Source: Rhodanobacter sp. C01 (lineage in GTDB: Bacteria; Pseudomonadota; Gammaproteobacteria; Xanthomonadales; Rhodanobacteraceae). Taken from it: a stretch of 64,000 bases of DNA. Below the pieces are notes generated by a model. The model had not been told where the DNA came from and did not search any database. It was given only the letters and a program-made list of their open reading frames with translations. The number at the start of each line of letters is the position of its first letter. Position 1 is the stretch's first letter. The DNA lies in NCBI RefSeq assembly GCF_002001045.1, contig NZ_MUNR01000010.1:62001-126000 (forward strand). The letters are read 5' to 3'. Both the position numbers and the translations under genes were made by a program. Below are positions 9,773 through 17,887 of this stretch, piece by piece.

Positions 9773-12244
9773 ATGCAACCTCAGAATACCGCTACCCGCG
9801 AGCGCACCGCCGCGCGCGTCGATTCACCCGCCGATGCCGTGACCGAGGCGGCGGCGTCCCCCAACGACGCCTTTGCCCTGACCCCACCGCATAATCCCGG
9901 CCAGATGCGTGTCACCAAGCGCAACGGCGGCCAGGAAACCGTCGACGTCAACAAGATCGTGCGCGCGGTGACCCGCAGCAGCGAAGGTCTGCATGGCGTC
10001 GACCCGCTGCGCGTGGCGCTGAAGACCATCGGCGGCCTGTACGACGGCGCCACCACGCAGGAGCTGGATCAGCTTTCCATCCGCACCGCCGCCGCACTGA
10101 CGGCTGAAGAACCGGAATACGGTCAGCTCGCCGCGCGCCTGCTCGGTGCCTACATCGACAAGGAAGTGAGCGGCCAGGAAATCCAGAGTTTCTCGCAGTC
10201 GATCGCGCGCGGCGCGGAACTGGGCATCCTCAATGCGCGCCTGCGCGACTTCGTCGCCATCAACGCACGCAAGTTGAACGATGCGATCGATCCGCTCGCC
10301 ACCCGCCGTTTCGAATACTTCGGCCTGCGCACGGTGTATGACCGTTACCTGCTGCGCCATCCGCAGCTGCGTTTCGTGATCGAGACGCCGCAGCATTTCT
10401 TCATGCGCATCGCCTGCGCGCTTGGTGGCAACGAGATCGGCGAGACGCTGGAACTCTACCGGCTGCTGTCCTCGCTGGAATACATCGCCAGCTCGCCAAC
10501 CCTGTTCAACGCCGGCACCGCACATGAGCAGCTCAGCTCGTGCTACCTGCTCGACTCGCCGATCGACTCGCTGGAGTCGATCTACGACAAGTACGCCGAC
10601 GTCGCCAAGCTCAGCAAGTTCGCCGGCGGCATCGGTCTGGCTTATTCGCGGGTGCGTTCGCGCGGCTCGCTGATCAAGGGTACCAACGGCCATTCCAATG
10701 GCCTGCTGCCATGGCTGAAGACGCTGGATGCCTCGGTCGCCGCGGTGAACCAGGGCGGCAAGCGCAAGGGCGCGGCCTGCGTGTACCTGGAATCGTGGCA
10801 TGCCGACATCGAGGATTTTCTCGCGCTGCGCGACAACACCGGCGACGACGCGCGTCGCGCGCACAACCTCAACATCGCGAACTGGATTCCCGACGAATTC
10901 ATGCGCCGCGTCGAAAGCGATGGCGACTGGTCGCTGTTTGATCCGAAGGTCATGCCGCATCTGGTCGACAGCTGGGGCGAAACCTTCGATCACTCCTATC
11001 GCGAAGCCGAAGCGAACGGCCTCGCCGTGAAGACGGTGAAGGCACGCGAGTTGTATGCCCGCATGATGCGCACGCTGGCGCAGACCGGCAACGGCTGGAT
11101 GACGTTCAAGGATCGCTGCAACGCCACCAGCAACCAGACCGCCCATCCAGACAATGTGATCCACCTGTCCAACCTGTGCACCGAGATCCTCGAAGTGAGC
11201 TCGGCCACCGAAACGGCCGTGTGCAATCTGGGCTCGATCAACCTTGCACGTCATGTCAGTGATGGCGTCTTCGATTTCGAACAGCTCGCCTCGACCGTGC
11301 GTACCGCCGTGCGCCAGCTCAACCGGGTGATCGATCTCAACTTCTATCCGATCGACACCGCGCGCACCGCCAACATGAAGTGGCGTCCGGTCGGTCTCGG
11401 CGTGATGGGCCTGCAGGACGTGTTCTTCAAACTGCGGCTGCCGTTCGATTCAACCGAAGCGCTGGCACTGTCGACCCGCATCGCCGAGGAGATCTATTTC
11501 CACGCGCTGTCGATGTCGGCCGAACTGGCCGCGGTCGAAGGCGCGCACCCGGGCTTCGCCGAGAGCCGCGCCGCGAACGGCGAACTGCAGTTCGACTACT
11601 GGCCGAATGCCACGCCGCAAGACAGCGCGCGCTGGGATGCACTGCGCGGACGCATCAAGCAGCACGGCCTGCGCAACTCGCTGTTGATCGCGATTGCCCC
11701 GACCGCCACAATCGCCTCGATCGCCGGCTGCTACGAGTGCATCGAGCCGCAAGTCAGCAACCTGTTCAAGCGTGAGACGCTGTCGGGCGATTTCCTGCAG
11801 GTCAATCGTTACCTCGCCGATGAACTGAAGACACTCGGGCTGTGGACATCCGAAATCCGCGACGCGATCAAGCTGGCGGAAGGCTCGATCCAGGGCATAA
11901 CGGCGATTCCGGAACGCCTGCGCGCGATCTATCGCACGGTGTGGGAGCTGCCGCAGAAGGCACTGATCGAACTCGGTGCCGCGCGTGGCGCCTACATCGA
12001 CCAGAGCCAGTCGCTGAACCTGTTCATGGAAAACCCGAACATCGGCCAGCTCAGCTCGATGTACATGTACGCATGGAAGGCCGGCATCAAGACCACCTAT
12101 TACCTGCGCTCGCGCCCAGCCACCAAGATCACCAAGACCACCGTGTCGACGGACAAGACCGTGCTGGTCGTGGATCAGGCGCAGGCCAATGCCGCGGTGT
12201 TCTGCTCGCTGGAAAATCCCGAGTACTGCGAAGCCTGCCAGTAA
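9773..12244 (+). CDS. nrdA: Class Ia ribonucleoside-diphosphate reductase, alpha subunit
   Basis: Reduces ribonucleoside diphosphates to deoxyribonucleotides; partner of NrdB. It has 823 residues. After a roughly 43-residue Ala/Thr-rich N-tail comes an ATP-cone allosteric domain (VTKRNGGQETVDVNKIVRAV, about 47-130), then the ten-stranded barrel. Active-site residues by alignment to E. coli are the Cys257/Cys484 redox pair (SSCYLLDSP, AVCNLGS) and the thiyl radical Cys469 with Glu471 (NLCTE). The swinging C-terminal pair is Cys819/Cys822 in the terminal CEACQ. The ribosome site GGGAG lies nine bases before the ATG. It is preceded by the cobalamin riboswitch, and nrdB follows after a stem-loop repeat, so both subunits should be silenced when B12 is plentiful. 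Confidence 0.97.
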   Translation: MQPQNTATRERTAARVDSPADAVTEAAASPNDAFALTPPHNPGQMRVTKRNGGQETVDVNKIVRAVTRSSEGLHGVDPLRVALKTIGGLYDGATTQELDQLSIRTAAALTAEEPEYGQLAARLLGAYIDKEVSGQEIQSFSQSIARGAELGILNARLRDFVAINARKLNDAIDPLATRRFEYFGLRTVYDRYLLRHPQLRFVIETPQHFFMRIACALGGNEIGETLELYRLLSSLEYIASSPTLFNAGTAHEQLSSCYLLDSPIDSLESIYDKYADVAKLSKFAGGIGLAYSRVRSRGSLIKGTNGHSNGLLPWLKTLDASVAAVNQGGKRKGAACVYLESWHADIEDFLALRDNTGDDARRAHNLNIANWIPDEFMRRVESDGDWSLFDPKVMPHLVDSWGETFDHSYREAEANGLAVKTVKARELYARMMRTLAQTGNGWMTFKDRCNATSNQTAHPDNVIHLSNLCTEILEVSSATETAVCNLGSINLARHVSDGVFDFEQLASTVRTAVRQLNRVIDLNFYPIDTARTANMKWRPVGLGVMGLQDVFFKLRLPFDSTEALALSTRIAEEIYFHALSMSAELAAVEGAHPGFAESRAANGELQFDYWPNATPQDSARWDALRGRIKQHGLRNSLLIAIAPTATIASIAGCYECIEPQVSNLFKRETLSGDFLQVNRYLADELKTLGLWTSEIRDAIKLAEGSIQGITAIPERLRAIYRTVWELPQKALIELGAARGAYIDQSQSLNLFMENPNIGQLSSMYMYAWKAGIKTTYYLRSRPATKITKTTVSTDKTVLVVDQAQANAAVFCSLENPEYCEACQ

Positions 12245-12251
12245 CCCTGTC

Positions 12252-12320
12252 TGTAGGAGCGCACCCTGTGCGCGAATCGTATTGCCGTGACACCCATCGC
12301 GCACAGGGTGCGCTCCTACA
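12252..12320. repeat. GTAG/REP-type stem-loop between nrdA and nrdB
   Basis: Inverted repeat with the same arm as the 4890-4960 element (TGTAGGAGCGCACCCTGTGC and its complement), loop about 20 bases. It occupies most of the 95-bp nrdA-nrdB gap and ends about 20 bases before the nrdB start. Likely effects are differential message stability or partial termination between the two subunits. Confidence 0.88.
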
Positions 12321-12339
12321 AATCTTCTTGAGGTAATCC

Positions 12340-13365
12340 ATGTCCGCTCAACCTGTCCGCAACACCCACATCCTCGACCCAGGCTTCGAGCTCACTCTTC
12401 GTCCGATGCGTTATCCCGGCTTCTACGAGATGTACCGCAACGCGATCAAGAACACCTGGACGGTCGAGGAAGTGGATTTCTCGATGGACACGGCCGACCT
12501 CTCGTCGAAGATGTCCGCCGCCGATCGCCACCTGATCCATCGTCTGGTGGCGTTCTTCGCCACCGGCGACGCCATCGTGTCGAACAACCTGGTGCTGAAT
12601 CTGTACCAACACATCAATTCGCCCGAAGCGCGCATGTATTTGTCGCGCCAGCTGTACGAGGAAGCGCTGCATGTGCAGTTCTACCTCACCCTCCTCGATA
12701 CCTACATTCCTGATCCGGCCGAGCGCAACAAGGCGTTCGCGGCGATCGAGAACATTCCCTCGATCCGCGCCAAGGGCGAGTTCTGCTTCAAGTGGATCGA
12801 CTCGGTGCAGGACCTGCGCCGACTGGAAACACGCGAGCAGCGGCGGCAGTTCCTGCTCAACCTGATCTGCTTCGCCGCCTGCATCGAAGGCCTGTTCTTC
12901 TATGCGGCGTTCGCCTACGTCTACTACCTGCGCTCGCGAGGCCTGCTGCACGGCCTCGCCGCAGGCACCAACTGGGTGTTCCGCGACGAGAGCGGCCACA
13001 TGGCGTTCGCATTCGATGTCGTGCGCACCGTGCGCGAACAGGAGCCCGAGCTGTTCGACGACGCCATGCGCGCGCAGGTCGAACAGATGATGGAAGACGC
13101 GATCGCCTGCGAAACCCTGTTCGCCGAGGACGTGCTCTCCGGCGGCGTGGTTGGCCTCTCGGTGAAGGACATGCGCCAGTACCTCGAATACTGCGCCGAC
13201 CAGCGCCTCGCCCAGCTCGACATGCCGAAGAAGTACGGCGCGAAGAACCCGTTCGACTTCATGGATCTGCAGGACGTGCAGGAAGTGACCAATTTCTTCG
13301 AGCGCCGCGTGTCCGCGTATCAGGTTGGCGTGCAGGGTGAAGTGGCATTCGATATGGCGTTCTGA
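12340..13365 (+). CDS. nrdB: Class Ia ribonucleoside-diphosphate reductase, beta subunit
   Basis: A 341-residue ferritin-like diiron protein that stores the tyrosyl radical for NrdA. The iron ligands are all visible: Asp77 (ATGDAIV), Glu108 and His111 (EEALHVQFY), Glu183 (CIEGLFF), and Glu217 and His220 (RDESGH). The radical tyrosine is Tyr115, four residues after His111, as in E. coli NrdB, so this is a tyrosyl-radical type and not a radical-free or Mn/Fe variant by this criterion. The C-terminal tail AFDMAF is the likely NrdA docking peptide. The Shine-Dalgarno TTGAGGT lies shortly before the ATG. Same operon as nrdA, under the B12 riboswitch. Confidence 0.97.
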   Translation: MSAQPVRNTHILDPGFELTLRPMRYPGFYEMYRNAIKNTWTVEEVDFSMDTADLSSKMSAADRHLIHRLVAFFATGDAIVSNNLVLNLYQHINSPEARMYLSRQLYEEALHVQFYLTLLDTYIPDPAERNKAFAAIENIPSIRAKGEFCFKWIDSVQDLRRLETREQRRQFLLNLICFAACIEGLFFYAAFAYVYYLRSRGLLHGLAAGTNWVFRDESGHMAFAFDVVRTVREQEPELFDDAMRAQVEQMMEDAIACETLFAEDVLSGGVVGLSVKDMRQYLEYCADQRLAQLDMPKKYGAKNPFDFMDLQDVQEVTNFFERRVSAYQVGVQGEVAFDMAF

Positions 13366-13430
13366 CGCGCCCCCTTCGTTGATCGGCCCGTTCTGTCGCG
13401 CAGCGGACGTTGGGGGTATCGTCCGGCCTA

Positions 13431-13476
13431 TTGACTACACGTGTAGGCATGGCGTAGCTTGACTACATCTGTAGTC
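13431..13476 (+). promoter_or_regulatory. Twin BlaI/MecI-type operators in the blaI promoter
   Basis: Two dyads of the TACA/TGTA class lie 26 bp apart centre to centre: CTACACGTGTAG (13435-13446, perfect) and GACTACATCTGTAGTC (13461-13476, perfect 7-bp arms around two bases). Each overlaps a TTGACT hexamer that could be a -35 box. BlaI/MecI repressors bind such sites as dimers. Their position directly upstream of the BlaI-type gene implies autoregulation of the whole operon. Confidence 0.75.
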
Positions 13477-13493
13477 AAGCGGAACCCCGAGCC

Positions 13494-13880
13494 ATGCTCA
13501 AATCCACCATCGGCGACCAGGAACTGGCGCTGCTGCATTACATCGACGAATGCGGCCACGCCTCGGTAGGTGAAGTGGCCGTTGGCTACGGCGAGCCACG
13601 CGGGCTGGCGCGCTCCACCGTGCTGACCATGATGGAACGCCTGCGCGGCAAGGGCTATCTCAAGCGCAGGCAGGTCAAGGGCATGTACCGCTACAGCACC
13701 GCCACCGGGCCCGGCGAGGCGATGCGCAGCGCGGTCGGCAGCTTCGTCGAGAAGACGCTGAGCGGTTCGGTATCACCGTTCGTGGCGTGGCTGTCCGAGC
13801 ACGCCGAAGTCTCCGACACCGAGTTGGCGCAGCTGGAAGCGCTGGTGGCGCAGCTGCAATCCAAGCGGAAGGAGTCGTGA
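13494..13880 (+). CDS. blaI: BlaI/MecI/CopY-family repressor
   Basis: A 128-residue winged-helix repressor of the BlaI/MecI family. The DNA-binding domain spans about 1-75 with the recognition region ARSTVLTMMERLRGKGYLKRR. The C-terminal part (about 80-128) is the dimerisation helix pair. In known systems the repressor is inactivated by cleavage after its membrane partner senses a signal. Here the partner gene starts one base after the TGA, so the two are surely co-transcribed. Twin palindromic operators lie just upstream. No beta-lactamase gene is in the window, so the name reflects family and not antibiotic function. Confidence 0.92.
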   Translation: MLKSTIGDQELALLHYIDECGHASVGEVAVGYGEPRGLARSTVLTMMERLRGKGYLKRRQVKGMYRYSTATGPGEAMRSAVGSFVEKTLSGSVSPFVAWLSEHAEVSDTELAQLEALVAQLQSKRKES

Positions 13881-13881
13881 G

Positions 13882-16461
13882 ATGGACACGATTCACACCC
13901 TCACCGATACCTTGCTGACACGCCTCGCCTGGACCTCCGCGCAAGCCGTGCTGCTGATCGGCGCGCTATGGCTGCTGGGTCGCTTGATACCACGGTTGTC
14001 ACCGGCAATCCGTTGCATGCTGTGGTGGGTACTCAGCGTGCAGTTGATCGTCGGCCTGGTCGTCAGCACGCCGGTGAAATTGCCCTTGCTGTCGCCGGCA
14101 TCGCCGTCCGCCTCCTTCACGGCAACGGCCAACCAGCAGACCACTGCGATCGCGCCCATGGCCGAATCCACCGTGTCCCCGGAGGTTGCCGGGCCGTCTT
14201 TGCCAACTACTCCAGCGATCACGACTGCGCAGTCGACAACGCCTATGTCGACGCCAACACGCTCGTTCCCCTGGCGCTCGTTCATGGTGACCATGTGGCT
14301 CGCCGGCCTGCTTGCGCAGTTGCTGCTGGTCGCGCGGCAATGGCGGAAAACGCGCCGGGTGCTACGCGAATCCACGCCACTGCACGATGCAACGCTGCAG
14401 GCAGCGTGTGTACAGCAGGTCCGCATGCTCGGCTTGCGCCACTGTCCACAGTTGCGTGTGTCACATGCGATCACGTCGCCCCAAGTGACCGGTCTGTGGC
14501 GCCCCACCGTCCTGCTGCCAGCCAACGAGGTACTGACGCCGGAAGAATCATCGATGGCACTCGCCCACGAGCTGGCCCATCTGCGCCGCGGCGATCTCTG
14601 GCTCGGTTGGGCACCGGCGATTGCGCAACGGCTGTTCTTTTTCCACCCGCTGGTGGCATGGGCGATGCGCGAGTACGCGCTCCATCGCGAAGCCGCCTGC
14701 GATGCGCAGGTGCTGCAACAACATTGCACGGCGCCGCAGGACTACGGCCGCCTGCTGCTGCGCCTCGGCGTGGCCCAGCCCATGCACTCCGGCCTCGCCG
14801 GCGCATCTCCCACCTTCCAGAACCTGAAAAGGCGACTGACCATGTTGCAGCAAAGCGTGAACCCTTCGCAGTTGCGCACGCGCGGCTGGTGGCTCGTCGT
14901 GCTGATTGCGCTCGTCGGCGTGCTGCCCTATCGCGTGACGGCCACTGCTGCGACCGCAGTGCAGCCCGCTATCCAGACCAGTGAACTGGCACAAGTGCCA
15001 CCTCCGCCACCCGCCCCGCCAACTCCGCCATCGCCACCCGCACCGCCGGTTCCAGCGCACCTCGCCACTGGCTTCTCAGCCCATCATGTCAACATTACTA
15101 CCCGTACCGATGCCCGCGATGGCTTCGCACTGTTCGATGGCGATTCGATCACCGTCAACGGCACGGACAATGATCTGGCCACCGCGCAGCGGCTGCAGCA
15201 AGGCAACGAGCCGATGCTGTGGTTCCGTCGCGGCGACCAGGCCTACCTGATCCGTGATGCGGGCTACATCCAGCGTGCCAGGACCGCCTACGCGCCTGTC
15301 CAGGCGCTGAGCAGGCAACAGAGCCAGCTCGGCCGTCAGCAGGGCCAGCTTGGCAGCAAGCAGGGCGCACTCGGCGCACGCCAAGGTGCGCTCGGCAGCA
15401 GGCAAGGGCAGCTGGCTGGTGAGGAGGCCAGGCTGGCCGTGCAATCCAGCCAGCATCAGCCCTCGGCCGAGCTCGAAGCGCAGCGGGCCCGGCTTGAAGC
15501 CAGCCAGAGCGAGCTCGGTCGCCAGCAGGATGCACTTGGCCGCGAGCAGGAAGTCCTGGGCAAGCAACAGCAAGCACTCGGCGCGCAGCAGGAAGCGCTG
15601 GGCAAGCGCCAACAACAGGCGACGGAGCAAGCGGATCAGCAGATCGGGAAACTGCTGGACGAGGCAATTGCCCATGGCGCCGCGCAAAAGCTCGGCATGA
15701 ACCCGATGCCGCAACCCACCACCACGCAGACACGCCAACTTCCCGGCCTGCCGTCGACACCAGCGATGTCGCCGCTGTCGAAAATGCCGGCGCTGCCACC
15801 CACACCACCGACACCGATTGCACCGCCGCCGCCGACCGCCACGACAACGACATCCGCCAATCAGACCAGGCGCCGCGACAGCGACATCACCACGGTGGAA
15901 CCCGGCAGCCGGTATGCCTATGCCCTGTACAACAACAACGCCCACGGCGAAACCGTGCTGATCAATGGTGACCGTGCCGATGTCGCGATGGCCAAGCGCT
16001 TGCACACCACGGAGTCGGCACCGATGTTCTGGTTCCGCCGCGGCGACCAGGCGTACCTGATCCGCGATCCCGCCTATGTCGACCGCGCCAACGCCACCTA
16101 CGCTGCGGTGAGTGCGTACTGGCGCGATGCAGGCAAGCTCGAAGGTGAGCAGTGGAAATTCAAGGGGCCGCTGGAAGGTCTGGCCAGCCGGCAACGCAGT
16201 GTCGAGGAGCAGCGTCGCGACCTGCTTGCCGATCCGCAGGCACCCGCCGCCGCACAGCGGCTGGCAAGTCTGGACGCACAGCAACACGAGATCACCGCAC
16301 AGATGGCCGATCTCGACCGGCAACTGGCCGCGCTGCAGCCGCAGCTGGCCGCGATGAAACAGCGCCAGCAGCAGGTCGTCGCGCAAGCCAATCTGCAGGC
16401 GTCGCAGTTGATCGACGAGGCCCTCGGCAAGGGCGCGGCGCAGGAAGTCAGCCGCCGCTGA
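13882..16461 (+). CDS. BlaR1-like M56 membrane protease with a duplicated heptad-repeat sensor region
   Basis: An 859-residue protein. Residues 1-350 form an M56 (BlaR1/MecR1) metalloprotease with transmembrane segments near 12-34, 45-62, 135-152 and 335-352. It has zinc motif HELAH (229-233) and REAACD (269-274). After a Pro-rich linker (373-392) the usual penicillin-binding domain is absent. Instead there are two copies of one unit, at about 412-601 and 677-855. Each has a small beta-rich domain containing the identical WFRRGDQAYLIRD, then a Gln-rich helical region, then a closing motif (LLDEAIAHGAAQ, LIDEALGKGAAQ). In copy 1 the helical part has ten heptads of pattern xxLGxxQ (481-515, 543-577). 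The ligand is unknown; it is probably not a beta-lactam. Ribosome site GGAGT; coupled to blaI. Confidence 0.85.
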   Translation: MDTIHTLTDTLLTRLAWTSAQAVLLIGALWLLGRLIPRLSPAIRCMLWWVLSVQLIVGLVVSTPVKLPLLSPASPSASFTATANQQTTAIAPMAESTVSPEVAGPSLPTTPAITTAQSTTPMSTPTRSFPWRSFMVTMWLAGLLAQLLLVARQWRKTRRVLRESTPLHDATLQAACVQQVRMLGLRHCPQLRVSHAITSPQVTGLWRPTVLLPANEVLTPEESSMALAHELAHLRRGDLWLGWAPAIAQRLFFFHPLVAWAMREYALHREAACDAQVLQQHCTAPQDYGRLLLRLGVAQPMHSGLAGASPTFQNLKRRLTMLQQSVNPSQLRTRGWWLVVLIALVGVLPYRVTATAATAVQPAIQTSELAQVPPPPPAPPTPPSPPAPPVPAHLATGFSAHHVNITTRTDARDGFALFDGDSITVNGTDNDLATAQRLQQGNEPMLWFRRGDQAYLIRDAGYIQRARTAYAPVQALSRQQSQLGRQQGQLGSKQGALGARQGALGSRQGQLAGEEARLAVQSSQHQPSAELEAQRARLEASQSELGRQQDALGREQEVLGKQQQALGAQQEALGKRQQQATEQADQQIGKLLDEAIAHGAAQKLGMNPMPQPTTTQTRQLPGLPSTPAMSPLSKMPALPPTPPTPIAPPPPTATTTTSANQTRRRDSDITTVEPGSRYAYALYNNNAHGETVLINGDRADVAMAKRLHTTESAPMFWFRRGDQAYLIRDPAYVDRANATYAAVSAYWRDAGKLEGEQWKFKGPLEGLASRQRSVEEQRRDLLADPQAPAAAQRLASLDAQQHEITAQMADLDRQLAALQPQLAAMKQRQQQVVAQANLQASQLIDEALGKGAAQEVSRR

Positions 16462-16573
16462 AGAACCGGCACCCGCTGCCGATCGTTTGAAAGCACACAT
16501 ATCGCCTGCTTTCGCAGGCGGCGGGGACGGCTGCGTCCGCCAACGCCCAGGCATGGCTATCAGGAGGCCCACG

Positions 16574-17878
16574 ATGTTTGGCTACTACTTCGCACTTGCG
16601 CTGCGCAGCCTGAAGCGCAGCAAGGTGCTTACCGCGTTGATGATCCTCGCCATCGGCCTGGGCATCGGCGCCAGCATGACCATGATCACCGTGCTGCACG
16701 TGATGTCGGGCGATCCGCTGCCCGGGCATAGCGCGCAGTTGTTTGTGCCACAGCTCGACGCCCGCCCGCTGGAGCGCAGCAAGACCACCAAGGACAGTGC
16801 GCCCAACGGCAACCTGACCTGGCCGGATGCGATGAACCTGCTGCGCACCCATCGCGCGGACCGGCAGGCGGCGATGGTGGCGGGCTCGGTACCGATCCGT
16901 CCCGCGCAGGCTTCGCTGCGACCATTCTTCCAGCCTGGACATTACGTCACGGCGGACTTCTTTTCGATGTTCGACGCACCATTCCGCGCCGGCGGCGGCT
17001 GGACTGCCGAGGACGACGAGCAACGTGCGCGCGTGATCGTGCTCAACGCCGAACTCAACCGCAAGCTGTTCGGCGACACGCCCGGCATCGGCCGCACGGT
17101 GCGATTGAAGAACACCGATTTCCGCGTGGTCGGCGTACTCGATGAGTGGTATCCACAGCCCACCTTCTATGCCCAGGTCAACGATCGCTCCTTCGGCAAG
17201 ACCGACCAGTTTTTCCTGCCGCTGCAGACCGCGCTGGAGCTTCAGTTCGATTTCAGCGGCAATTTCATGTGCTGGGGCAACGGCGCCGGCGGCCGCACCA
17301 GCGATCACTGCACCTGGTTGCAGTTCTGGGTGCAGCTGGACAACCCGGCCAAGGCGCATGCTTACCAGGACTTCCTCGGCGATTACTGGCGCGAGCAGCA
17401 GACGCATGGCCGCTTTCCGCGCCCGGTGAATGCACAACTCTATGGATTGATGGACTGGCTCACGAAGCAGCAGGTCATCCCCTCCGACCTGCGCCTGCAG
17501 CTGTGGCTGGCCCTGGGTTTTCTCGGCGTCTGCATGGTCAACATCGTCGGCCTGTTGCTGGCGAAATTCCTGCGCCGCAGTGGCGAGGTCAGCGTGCGCC
17601 GGGCACTGGGTGCGCAGCGGCGCGACATCTTCCTGCAATTCGGCATCGAGTCGGCGGTGATCGGCGTGGCTGGCGGCGTACTGGGCCTGGTGATTGCCGA
17701 GCTTGGCCTGTGGAGCGTGCGGCAGCGCCCCGACGGCTACGCGCAACTGGCCCAGATGGATGCCGCCATGCTGCTGGGCACCTTCATGCTGGCGGTGTTC
17801 GCCAGCGTACTGGCCGGACTGCTGCCCGCCTGGCGCGCCTGCCGCGTCACTCCTGCCCTGCAGCTCAAGACCCAGTGA
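16574..17878 (+). CDS. MacB/FtsX-type ABC transporter permease (first of two)
   Basis: A 434-residue inner-membrane protein of the MacB-PCD/FtsX class. A first transmembrane segment (about 18-40, LTALMILAIGLGIGASMTM) is followed by a periplasmic core domain of about 250 residues (GRTVRLKNTDFRVVGVLD is typical). Three further segments occupy the C-terminal third, with the coupling motif VRRALGAQRRDIFLQFGIES. The start at 16574 is chosen because a perfect AGGAGG stands six bases upstream; in-frame ATGs at 16487 and 16553 lack one. The cargo is unknown. It is paired with the next gene; no ATP-binding subunit is encoded beside them. Confidence 0.88.
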   Translation: MFGYYFALALRSLKRSKVLTALMILAIGLGIGASMTMITVLHVMSGDPLPGHSAQLFVPQLDARPLERSKTTKDSAPNGNLTWPDAMNLLRTHRADRQAAMVAGSVPIRPAQASLRPFFQPGHYVTADFFSMFDAPFRAGGGWTAEDDEQRARVIVLNAELNRKLFGDTPGIGRTVRLKNTDFRVVGVLDEWYPQPTFYAQVNDRSFGKTDQFFLPLQTALELQFDFSGNFMCWGNGAGGRTSDHCTWLQFWVQLDNPAKAHAYQDFLGDYWREQQTHGRFPRPVNAQLYGLMDWLTKQQVIPSDLRLQLWLALGFLGVCMVNIVGLLLAKFLRRSGEVSVRRALGAQRRDIFLQFGIESAVIGVAGGVLGLVIAELGLWSVRQRPDGYAQLAQMDAAMLLGTFMLAVFASVLAGLLPAWRACRVTPALQLKTQ

Positions 17879-17887
17879 GGTAATCCC

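Noticed and set aside
9824..11254. Long antisense frames over nrdA and other GC-rich genes (also over aceB, aceA, comM and the antiporter gene)
   Set aside because: They are open because of high third-position GC in the real gene. They have no ribosome site and no family similarity, and the sense strand carries certain enzymes.
15322..15612. CRISPR-like or simple DNA repeat
   Set aside because: The short periodicity is 21 bp in frame and encodes xxLGxxQ heptads of the BlaR1-like protein; it is coding repeat, not an array with spacers.
13494..16461. Beta-lactam resistance module
   Set aside because: Family names suggest it, but there is no penicillin-binding sensor domain and no beta-lactamase gene.
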